Assembly (NCBI GenBank): GCA_028697935.1
Contig: JAQVEM010000006.1
Coordinates: 1 to 27,601 of the forward strand
Source: Actinomycetota bacterium
GTDB taxonomy: Bacteria; Actinomycetota; Humimicrobiia; Humimicrobiales; Humimicrobiaceae
Direction: 5' to 3'
Length of the DNA stretch: 27,601 nt
The notes under the pieces: generated by a model
Told to the model about the DNA's origin: nothing
The model's database searches: none
The model's input: only the letters and a program-made list of their open reading frames with translations
In this document: piece after piece, positions 21,596 to 27,601 of the stretch
Layout: each line of letters begins with the position of its first letter
How positions within the stretch are numbered: the stretch's first letter is position 1
Program-made: the position numbers and the translations under genes

Positions 21596-23116
21596 ATGAC
21601 AAAAGAGCTACCCGATACCATAGATAATAAAAATGAAATTGATTTACCAAGAATAATAAATTCAGAAGTAAATTTATTAATATTTCCTTTCTTTTTATTA
21701 GAAAGAACAAATAAAAAACTTGAAACTGAATATAGAGATATTGTCCAAAGAAATGAACAAACAGTAGAAATAATATGGAATGTTTCGGCAAATCCCAAAT
21801 ATGGATATCCAGGTCCTTTTGACAGAGAAGTTCATAAAGCATTAGAGCAAATTATTAGTGAAATTTTAAAAGAAAAAGGGGAAGTTAAAAATCCAATAAC
21901 TTTTTCAATATATGAGCTATGTAAAAGAATGGGAATCAGCTTTAAAGGCGGAGGAAATTTTGAAAAAGTAAGACAATCCTTAGAAAAGATAAGAGCAACT
22001 ACTATAAAGTCAGAAGGTGCCTTATATTACAAAAGAGAAAAAAAATGGTTATCTAAAGTTTTTGGAATATATGATGGGGTTATTTTTAGAGGTGATCAAA
22101 TAGAAGGGGATATTGTAGCAGAAACAAATTTATTATATTTAAGTGATATATATTTACAAAATATTAACTCATTTTATATAAAACCGATTGACTACAACTA
22201 TATGAAGAGTTTAGAGAGTAAAATTGCATCCAGACTTTATGAGATACTGGGCGTTAAATTTTACGGTTTAAGGAACAAAAGAGGCGCATTTATCTGCTAC
22301 CGCTATTCCAAACTGTGCCGGCTCCTGCCGGTTAAACCGCAAAAATATCTCTCACTTGCCAGACAGCAGCTGGATCCTGGAAATAATGAGTTAAAAGATA
22401 CCGGCTTTATCTCACAATTTAAATGGAGTGAAAACGGCAAAAATGACTGGCTTCTCTATTACTGGCCCGGGGAAAGAGCTAGAAAAGAGATGAGAAGTGT
22501 AAAAGAAAAAAATATTGATTTTGAAGATGATATTTATTTGCCTGAATTTACAGAAACAGATGATACGGCAATAAAAAAAGATAGTAGGGCTGATAAAAAT
22601 TTGACTGCCCGCGATGATGTATTGATCGGAAGGCTGACTGCCCTGAATGTTTCTAAAATAACCGCTATCAGATTGGTAAAAAATTATGATCATAACAGAA
22701 TCAAGGACTGGATTGAGGCGATTGAATACTGTGAAGCAGGGGATAAGGCGGCTTATATTGTTAAAGCAATCAAAGAGGGCTGGAATGTACCGGAAGAGTA
22801 TCTGAAAGAGAAAGAGGAAATTATAGCAAAAGAAAAACAGGATAAGCTTGATAATGTAAACAAAAAAGAAAGTGAAAAAAAGGAAAAAATAATCTGGGAA
22901 GAGAATAAAAAGCTGGACCGGTTTTATCATTCCCTGAAGCCTGAAGAACAGGCTGAAATTGACCGGGAGGCAGAAAACAGACTGGATGATTTCTGGAAAA
23001 CCCAGCTGAATAAAGAGAGAGCCAAAGGTAAAATATCAAAGATAGTACAGGCTGCTCTGGATGAAAAGAAGAGAGAAATTATAAAGGAAAGGATTGCATC
23101 CGGCAAAATTAAATAA
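21596..23116 (+). CDS. repA: RepA-type plasmid replication initiator
   Basis: A 506-residue replication initiator protein A. The N-terminal region carries 'NSEVNLLIFPFFLLERTNKK' and 'KYGYPGPFDREVHKALEQII', 'TFSIYELCKRMGISFKGGGNFEKVRQSLEKI' and 'LESKIASRLYEILGVKFY' in pieces, the initiator winged-helix pattern, up to ~residue 290. The rest is a charged, coiled-coil-rich tail (~330-506). AAAAGGAA precedes the ATG. It would bind the iterons about 100 bases upstream and open the origin. The first ~210 codons are strongly A/T-ending while the later part is clearly more G/C-rich, so the gene may be a mosaic. Confidence 0.85.
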   Translation: MTKELPDTIDNKNEIDLPRIINSEVNLLIFPFFLLERTNKKLETEYRDIVQRNEQTVEIIWNVSANPKYGYPGPFDREVHKALEQIISEILKEKGEVKNPITFSIYELCKRMGISFKGGGNFEKVRQSLEKIRATTIKSEGALYYKREKKWLSKVFGIYDGVIFRGDQIEGDIVAETNLLYLSDIYLQNINSFYIKPIDYNYMKSLESKIASRLYEILGVKFYGLRNKRGAFICYRYSKLCRLLPVKPQKYLSLARQQLDPGNNELKDTGFISQFKWSENGKNDWLLYYWPGERARKEMRSVKEKNIDFEDDIYLPEFTETDDTAIKKDSRADKNLTARDDVLIGRLTALNVSKITAIRLVKNYDHNRIKDWIEAIEYCEAGDKAAYIVKAIKEGWNVPEEYLKEKEEIIAKEKQDKLDNVNKKESEKKEKIIWEENKKLDRFYHSLKPEEQAEIDREAENRLDDFWKTQLNKERAKGKISKIVQAALDEKKREIIKERIASGKIK

Positions 23117-23224
23117 ATATAAATATAAAATAACTCTGCATGCAATGCTCTATACTCATAGATAAATCTATTTTTATTCCCGCATTCCTCAATCTTATTG
23201 CCCATTTTTAGGAGGAGTGTAAAA

Positions 23225-23686
23225 ATGAAAAAAATTTGTCCGTTATGTGAAACTAAAAATGAGGAAGATGCTAGATTTTGTAAAAAATGTAATGAACCTT
23301 TGAATGATATTACTAATAATCAAAATAAAGAGATAGCAATTGTAAGAACCAAAAAAAATAGCGAAAAGAGACACGAAAAAGATCCAAAGGAGGAAAGGAA
23401 AATTATTAAAAAGGTAGAAGGTATATGGAATAAATTTTTCCGGAATGTAAATAAAAAGCAGAAAATAATTTTGGCAATATTTATACCAATTATACTTTTC
23501 TTTATTGCCTATACGATTGCATATTATGTAAGTGTTGAAAAAGTAGTTATTATTGCATCAGTTACTCATAAATACTATTACCCTTTCGACTGGCAAAAAA
23601 CCTGGTATGTGTGGTTTTTATTTTTATTTTTGTGTGGTTTTTTGAATATAAACTATTCGAAGATAAAAAATAGGTATATTTTTTAA
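23225..23686 (+). CDS. zinc-ribbon membrane protein
   Basis: The ATG at 23225 follows TAGGAGGAG closely, so it is preferred to an earlier in-frame start; the product is 153 residues. A zinc ribbon at the N-terminus (CPLC, then CKKC, residues ~4-23) is followed by a Lys/Glu-rich linker, and two membrane segments ('IILAIFIPIILFFIAYTIAYYV' in parts, and 'WYVWFLFLFLCGFL'). Such zinc-ribbon plus membrane proteins are common hypothetical genes in Firmicutes and archaea. It follows repA by 108 bases; a role in plasmid biology is not evident. Confidence 0.75.
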   Translation: MKKICPLCETKNEEDARFCKKCNEPLNDITNNQNKEIAIVRTKKNSEKRHEKDPKEERKIIKKVEGIWNKFFRNVNKKQKIILAIFIPIILFFIAYTIAYYVSVEKVVIIASVTHKYYYPFDWQKTWYVWFLFLFLCGFLNINYSKIKNRYIF

Positions 23687-24111
23687 ATTGCCCCACTGTT
23701 ATTAAGCCTTGCAGAAAACCGAATATTAAAAAAGAAAGCGGCCAGCAGAAGCTAAATGGACTATAGCCAAATACAAAAACAGGGAAGAAGAATAGATATT
23801 TACGATAAAAATGAGAACCTTTTGAACATTCTGCATAGAATTAATTACAATTATATTTTTTATACTTAAAATACCTTTTTAAGTGCTATAATATTGTTAC
23901 TTGCGGGAGTGTTTTATCTATAATACACTCCCTTTTTTATTTATAAGTACTACAGCCCACAGACAGTATGAGTAATACTATAAACACGTTTTAGACATGC
24001 TTTTTGATCAGATAAATTATGTCAGTACATTTTAATATTTATTTGTAGCCGTAATATAGTCGAACCACATCTGTAATATTTTAATATAGTTGAAAGGCAG
24101 AAAGGGCATGG
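23687..24111. other. intergenic stretch between the replication genes
   Basis: About 425 bases without a gene. The left third is unremarkable A/T-rich sequence. An extended -10 promoter (TGC-TATAAT, 23884-23892) is followed 12 bases later by a terminator, see separate entry; together they could make a ~40-base transcript. The right part holds two near repeats of GTAATAT...ATAGT (24050 and 24074 regions) just before the primase gene. Confidence 0.4.
23905..23938 (+). terminator. intrinsic terminator
   Basis: GGGAGTGT (23905-23912) pairs with ACACTCCC (23925-23932), loop of 12, followed by six T. It is oriented to stop rightward transcription from repA and the zinc-ribbon gene. Confidence 0.85.
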
Positions 24112-25203
24112 TTGGAGTCTCTGCTTTTGTTCGGGCTTTCTTCCGGTCCGGACATTGTTTTGAGTTATATTCAAAATATTATTTATCAATATCTAAAAAA
24201 CAGATATAGTCTGATTCCTGTTGACCATAAAAAAAGACCCTGTATCTATTGGAAAAAATATCAATATCAAAGGGCGACAGAAGAAGAAATACAAAGATGG
24301 CATACACAATTTAATACTCACAATATAGGTATTGTTACAGGCTCTATCAGCCAGCTGGCAGTGATTGATGTAGATGATATTGCTCTTTTGCCTGCAATTA
24401 AAAAAAGAGTTCCTGAGATACAGGAAACTACCAGAGTAAAAACCAATAGAGGCTATCACTATTATTTTAATCTAAATGGCCGGGAGGTTAAAAGTACCAG
24501 TCTGCTTTTCGGCTATCCCCTTGAACTTAAAAGTAACGGTAATTATATAATTGCACCGCCCTCAGTGATAAATGACCACACCTACACTTACGAAGTACCC
24601 CTTAGTAGAATATCCCCGATTCCAGAAACATTGATTTCCCAAAATAATGACAAAACGGCCGGCAAACAGTCGGCCTTTAAAATGCCCAGATATCACGGGA
24701 CCAATGTTGATTGTATTAAACAGATACTAAGAAAAGATCTCAAAGAAAGGGAGAGGGATATCAGCTTATTTATTCTCTATAATCTATTGATTCAGAATAA
24801 AAATGCCCAGGAGTATGCTAAAAATATTATAGAAAAGAAAAACAGGTCTATTGAAAAGCCCTTAACTGAAAAAGAATTAAAAAAGATATACAAACGACAA
24901 TACAAGTACAGCTGCAGCAGAATCAGGGAAAAATTATCTTATATCATCTGTGAACACTGCGGATACCACTTTAAAGGCGGCCAGTTGGGTGAAAGCAATA
25001 TTTTGGTAAAAAACTTAAGACTGCTGCCTGATCTGAACAATACTCAGAGAAGTATTATCTGTCTTTTAGGAACCGTATTTGATGGAGAGTATCCTTCTAT
25101 AAATCGGATCGCGAAAACTGCAAAAACAAATTCGCGAACAGTTAAGAAGGCGCTCCGAGTCTTAAAAGCGAGACATATAATAGACGAATTCCACTATAAT
25201 TGA
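24112..25203 (+). CDS. primase-polymerase (Prim-Pol) replication protein
   Basis: The 363-residue protein has an N-terminal bifunctional primase/polymerase domain (~25-190): 'YSLIPVDHKKRPCIYWKKYQ', 'NIGIVTGSISQLAVIDVDD' with the metal-binding DVDD at 86-89, 'TNRGYHYYF' with His116, and 'LELKSNGNYIIAPPSV'. A primase C-terminal-like helical part follows (~200-270), then a CEHCGYH metal-binding knuckle and a HTH ('SINRIAKTAKTNSRTVKKALRVL') that could bind origin DNA. TTG at 24112 with AAAGGG five bases ahead is the likely start, although the residues before ~25 are unconserved. It completes the self-replication set with RepA. Confidence 0.82.
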   Translation: MESLLLFGLSSGPDIVLSYIQNIIYQYLKNRYSLIPVDHKKRPCIYWKKYQYQRATEEEIQRWHTQFNTHNIGIVTGSISQLAVIDVDDIALLPAIKKRVPEIQETTRVKTNRGYHYYFNLNGREVKSTSLLFGYPLELKSNGNYIIAPPSVINDHTYTYEVPLSRISPIPETLISQNNDKTAGKQSAFKMPRYHGTNVDCIKQILRKDLKERERDISLFILYNLLIQNKNAQEYAKNIIEKKNRSIEKPLTEKELKKIYKRQYKYSCSRIREKLSYIICEHCGYHFKGGQLGESNILVKNLRLLPDLNNTQRSIICLLGTVFDGEYPSINRIAKTAKTNSRTVKKALRVLKARHIIDEFHYN

Positions 25204-25413
25204 AATGCAAAGAAAAATACAAAAAACCGTTCACTTTTTACCGGGTATTTTCTATATTTATCAAGGGTTTGCGAGTGAAAATGCTGACTATTATACTGGG
25301 TTTTGTTCTTCGTATTTAAAATATAAAACAGAAGCATTCTTTTTTCAGAAGATTTTCTTTCAGGGTGGACCATTTTCTTTCCCAATAACCCTCTTTTTGT
25401 ATTTAAGCCGTCT

Positions 25414-25443
25414 ATGTATTAAAATGTTTTTAATACATATAAT
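25414..25443 (+). promoter_or_regulatory. promoter with palindromic operator
   Basis: ATGTATTAAAA (25414-25424) and TTTTAATACAT (25428-25438) form a perfect 11-bp dyad with a 3-base centre that runs straight into TATAAT (25438-25443). The layout fits autorepression of the three-gene operon that follows. The 210 bases to the left (25204-25413) hold no gene or structure that I trust. Confidence 0.5.
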
Positions 25444-25490
25444 ATATGTTAAAATTTATATAAGTACGCTGTTTTTTAAAGGAGTATAAT

Positions 25491-25796
25491 ATGAATAATT
25501 CTGAAAGCAATACAAATAATAAGAATTACTATTCAAACGTAGTAAAGGTCCAAGGCTCTCCGTATGATATTCAGGTTTCTTTTTATAGACGAATTATAGA
25601 AGATTCCGAAGGCAGAGAAGAAACCCCTTCTTTTAGAGATAGGTTTCTGGCCACCATTACAATGAGCTATCAACATGCCAAAGAATTTAATAATATACTA
25701 ACAGATATAATTAAAAAATATGAAAATGATTTTGGGGAAATCATAACACCTAGTAAGCTAAAAACCTTAGAACGTGCTAATAAAAAGAATGTTTAA
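25491..25796 (+). CDS. DUF3467 family protein (101 aa)
   Basis: The sequence 'YYSNVVKVQGSPYDIQVSFYRRI', then 'RFLATITMSYQHAKEFNNILTDIIKKYENDFGEI', fits DUF3467: an N-terminal strand with S-P-Y-D, a central R-strand ending in M-S-x-x-H-A-K, and a helix with Y-E-x-x-F-G. The function is unknown. AAAGGAG precedes the ATG. It is first in an operon with a BECR-like nuclease and a DUF2283 protein, and so is a candidate regulator or antitoxin. Confidence 0.75.
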   Translation: MNNSESNTNNKNYYSNVVKVQGSPYDIQVSFYRRIIEDSEGREETPSFRDRFLATITMSYQHAKEFNNILTDIIKKYENDFGEIITPSKLKTLERANKKNV

Positions 25797-25804
25797 TAAA
25801 TGCT

Positions 25805-26140
25805 ATGAATGATTTTTTCTCAACAAAAGATCCATTAAATAGAAGAATAACTTTAAGTACTAGTCATTATTATGACCATATTATTAAAGGTCACGAAGAA
25901 ATTGAATCAGATCCTGATTGCATAAAAAAAACAATAGAAAATCCTGACTATATTTATGAAGACTCAACTCACTTTAACAGAGAAGTATATTACGGGTTAG
26001 GTAAGTATAGAAAATATAATAAACTTTATGTAACGACGGTAGTAGAGTTTGAGACCAATAAGACTGGTAATGTAATAACTGCATATTTAACTGATAAAAT
26101 TAAAGAAAGTTGGGGCAATTTGCAATATGCCAAGACGTAG
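25805..26140 (+). CDS. BECR-like nuclease, putative toxin (111 aa)
   Basis: The protein reads 'RRITLSTSHYYDHIIKGHEEIESDPDCIKKTIENPDYIYED', then 'REVYYGLGKY', 'YVTTVVEF' and 'NVITAYLTDKI'. This is the pattern of small PBECR/DUF4258-like RNases: an H-x3-H region at the N-terminus, a helix ending in E-x-P-D-x-I, a central R-x-V-Y-Y strand and the final T-A-Y strand. It starts 8 bases after DUF3467 and overlaps the DUF2283 gene by 14 bases, as toxin-antitoxin partners often do. The exact family and activity are not proven. Confidence 0.7.
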   Translation: MNDFFSTKDPLNRRITLSTSHYYDHIIKGHEEIESDPDCIKKTIENPDYIYEDSTHFNREVYYGLGKYRKYNKLYVTTVVEFETNKTGNVITAYLTDKIKESWGNLQYAKT

Positions 26141-26369
26141 GATATCATATAATTATGATGATAAATACGATATTTTATATATAAATATATGCAAAAATGA
26201 ACCATCTTTGTCCGATGAAAAAAACGGGTATCTTGTAAGAAAATCTCTTAAAAGTGGAAAATTTACTGGAATTACTATATTTGATTTTAAGAAAAAACAA
26301 AAAGAAAATAATTTATTAGAAATTACAAAATATATTGATGAAGATACATTAAATAGTATTAAAACTTAA
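26127..26369 (+). CDS. DUF2283 protein, putative antitoxin
   Basis: The 80-residue product has the DUF2283 signature: 'ISYNYDDKYDILYINICKNEPS' then 'YLVRKSLKSGKFTGITIFDFKKK', i.e. Y-D-x-x-x-D-x-L-Y-I and the G-x-x-I-F-D strand. DUF2283 proteins frequently accompany DUF4258/BECR-type nucleases and are regarded as likely antitoxins. The 14-base overlap with the upstream gene couples their synthesis. Confidence 0.85.
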   Translation: MPRRRISYNYDDKYDILYINICKNEPSLSDEKNGYLVRKSLKSGKFTGITIFDFKKKQKENNLLEITKYIDEDTLNSIKT

Positions 26370-26491
26370 ATATTTTTCAAATACCTATACCTTTCACCCA
26401 ATTACCATTCCATTTTTTTGCTTGAATCAAGTATAAATGGCTTATCTAAAGGTAGCTATCTTTATACCTTTAATTTATGAATAGTACGAGT

Positions 26492-26538
26492 TTTATACGT
26501 AACTCTGCCGGAATAAATGAAGGCATATCGCTACCTAT
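26492..26538. repeat. internal repeat of the giant RNA, copy 1
   Basis: TTTATACGTAACTCT at the left and CATATCGCTACCTAT at the right, with an unrelated middle of about 17 bases. The same two ends recur 106-107 bases downstream. Copy 1 can pair its right end with 26450-26456 instead of internally. Confidence 0.7.
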
Positions 26539-26597
26539 AAAAATTGAAGAACAGACACACACAGGTTTTTGCAGAACTTCCGCCTGTCAGGGCACTG

Positions 26598-26645
26598 TTT
26601 ATACGTAACTCTCACAGCACCAGCTGCGGGTATATCGTTACCTAT
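26598..26645. repeat. internal repeat of the giant RNA, copy 2
   Basis: TTTATACGTAACTCT and TATATCGTTACCTAT bracket a different middle. Here ATAcGTAAC (26601-26609) can pair with GTTACcTAT (26637-26645), a stem with one C-C mismatch. The C-to-T change relative to copy 1 restores a base pair in this arm, which suggests a structural role for each copy. Confidence 0.65.
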
Positions 26646-27379
26646 GAACAAGTCTTTCCGGTGAAGAGTTCCAATTTTATTATCAAATGGAATAACAGAC
26701 GACGGCACGCTTCTCCAACATACATTACATAACTTGCCATTATCTCACCCAGCAAGCTGGGCAGACGATAATGCTGAGTTATGTAAAATATATTTACTCC
26801 TGTGGCGTGATGCACACCTCATAGCTATTTGGTGCGGCGCCACAGGAGCCGCGTGCCTATTCTCTCCGTTGAAAATAAATAATCCGCCGTCAGACCGTCT
26901 CTCTGATGCCGCCTCCGCTTTACCGTTGCCCAGCCCTATGCTTTCAAATGAGCCATTTTCAATAGCTCATTTCAAAGCATTAGTTTATTATCAGCCGTTT
27001 TTTTATCCCTTTCTGTGCGCATCTCCTTCAACAGCCCTGGTAAGGAAGAAAAAATTATTTATTCTCTCCAGGGCAATTGAAGGACATGCTGGGAATAAAG
27101 GCGGGTAAAATAGAAGAGAAAAGACAAAGAGAAAAGAGCATACCTTCAGAAAAACAGCTCAAAAAGGAATTCACTTTTTCTTCGCTGTTTTATCTGAAGA
27201 CATGCTTTTCATAAGGATGTACATAGGGTATGGCAAGAGGATAAAAATCATTCCCCTTGCCATACCCTATGCTGAATATTTGTATTGTATGTGTTTGAAT
27301 TTGGCATATTGGTTTGCTACTATTTATTTTAAGAGATATAAAAAGTTAAGTAATGAAAAATAAATAAAGGAGGGTTTAT

Positions 27380-27499
27380 ATGAAAAAGCAAATTTCTATT
27401 TGTCTAATTGTAATAACTTTATTTCTTTTTTTGGTTAATATAACAGTTACTGCCTTTGGAACTATAAATGTTAAAGAGTCTGTGTTATATTTTCTGTAA
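27380..27499 (+). CDS. 39-aa signal-peptide ORF, possibly truncated
   Basis: A strong site (AAAGGAGGG) eight bases ahead of ATG 27380 drives a short product: a Sec-type signal (KKQISICLIVITLFLFLVNITVTAFG) followed by only a dozen residues before TAA at 27497-27499. It is either a tiny exported peptide or a gene cut short by a frameshift. No continuation of similar character was found in the other frames over the last 100 bases. Confidence 0.5.
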   Translation: MKKQISICLIVITLFLFLVNITVTAFGTINVKESVLYFL

Positions 27500-27583
27500 A
27501 AGTAAAATGTGTTAATTAAAGATTAACTTGAAATGGGCCATCAAGAACCTCCATAATAATATAGAAAATCATCAAACATATTA

Positions 27584-27589
27584 AGGAGG
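27584..27589 (+). promoter_or_regulatory. ribosome binding site of a gene beyond the window
   Basis: AGGAGG lies 12 bases before the window edge with no start codon yet. It indicates that a further rightward gene begins immediately outside the window. Confidence 0.4.
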
Positions 27590-27601
27590 ATAAATTCAAG
27601 A

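Larger units (their letters stand above)
26450..27270. ncRNA. giant structured RNA candidate (ornate, GOLLD/ROOL-like)
   Basis: Over 820 bases hold no credible gene but a chain of nested hairpins. AGGTAGC 26450-26456 pairs with 26530-26536. 26669-26673 pairs with 26688-26692. A three-tier hairpin spans 26726-26785 (9, 7 and 6 bp). CTCCTGTGGCG 26797-26807 pairs perfectly with 26838-26848. A hairpin at 26939-26979 has 6 and 8 bp around a symmetric C-C mismatch. CTTCAA/TTGAAG and CCCTGG/CCAGGG nest at 27026-27082. A four-tier hairpin spans 27131-27210 (AAAACAGC/GCTGTTTT, CTTCAG/CTGAAG, GCAT/ATGC, GAAAA/TTTTC). A perfect 15-bp stem closes the region, 27223-27237 with 27256-27270. GC content is higher than in the flanks. 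The region lies after a toxin-like operon on a plasmid. Length and style match the giant RNAs of phages and plasmids, but no family was confirmed and the strand is not certain (plus is favoured by the neighbours). Confidence 0.65.

Noticed and set aside
22412..22930. 172-codon minus-strand frame within repA
   Set aside because: Phe-rich mirror of the Lys/Glu-rich RepA tail; an antisense shadow.
25205..25489. 94-codon hydrophobic open frame after the primase gene
   Set aside because: No binding site, Phe/Ile/Tyr-rich from A/T composition, and it covers the promoter/operator of the next operon.
26544..27108. Two open frames (62 and 124 codons) over the giant RNA candidate
   Set aside because: Their residues show no domain pattern, they have no ribosome binding sites, and they run through both arms of strong hairpins, so they are by-products of the higher GC content.
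27223..27270. Intrinsic terminator at the 15-bp hairpin
   Set aside because: No T-run follows on either strand, so it is counted as a stem of the giant RNA.

Overview
The window looks like part of a plasmid, or an integrated plasmid-like element, from a low-GC anaerobe. The replication and partition genes at 18.9-25.2 kb carry this call: a ParA ATPase, a small ribbon-helix-helix partner with clustered centromere-like repeats, a 22-bp iteron array, a RepA-type initiator and a primase-polymerase. The DUF1659/DUF2922/YvrJ/M15 set near the left end is typical of Firmicutes (Clostridia, Halanaerobiales). The branched-chain amino-acid-type binding protein has a plain Sec signal with no lipobox, which would suit a two-membrane lineage such as Halanaerobiales or Atribacterota. 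The host assignment is an inference.

Layout. 0-1.3 kb: the tail of one gene, a VasI-like beta-sandwich protein and a small lipoprotein. 1.34-1.72 kb: a dense set of nested inverted repeats that folds like a large structured RNA. 1.9-3.4 kb: DUF1659, DUF2922, a 56-aa ORF, an M15 peptidase and a YvrJ/holin-like peptide. 3.7-7.5 kb: a 54-aa ORF, an AbiTii-type protein, a tyrosine recombinase, and then a tight MerR-like / DUF3800 / BECR-like nuclease operon, followed by a promoter, three hairpins and a terminator that look like a small RNA gene.

7.6-18.6 kb is a metabolic island with two divergent arms. The leftward arm encodes an NAD-dependent epimerase/dehydrogenase, a VOC-fold enzyme and a complete branched-chain/amide-type ABC importer (LivH, M, G, F, K). 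The rightward arm encodes a single-chain [4Fe-4S] L-serine-dehydratase-like enzyme, a Tm-1-like (UPF0261) protein, a PEP-hydrolase-like TIM barrel and a FadR/GntR regulator. Together they suggest uptake and breakdown of an amino-acid-like compound whose identity the sequence does not reveal.

18.9-25.2 kb is the replication/partition block. It also holds a second HTH-DUF3800 pair that converges on a minus-strand small-RNA candidate (promoter, hairpins, U-run). 25.4-26.4 kb: a DUF3467 / BECR-like nuclease / DUF2283 operon behind a palindromic operator. 26.45-27.27 kb: more than 800 bases with no credible gene but at least nine nested hairpins, some with stems up to 15 bp and symmetric mismatches. 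This is a strong candidate for an 'ornate' giant non-coding RNA of the GOLLD/ROOL kind. The window ends with a short signal-peptide ORF and a ribosome binding site for a gene outside it.

The items most worth pursuing are the giant RNA at the right end, the second structured region at 1.34-1.72 kb, the two DUF3800 loci that each lie next to an RNA candidate, the centromere repeats that run through a coding sequence, and the uncharacterised catabolic island.
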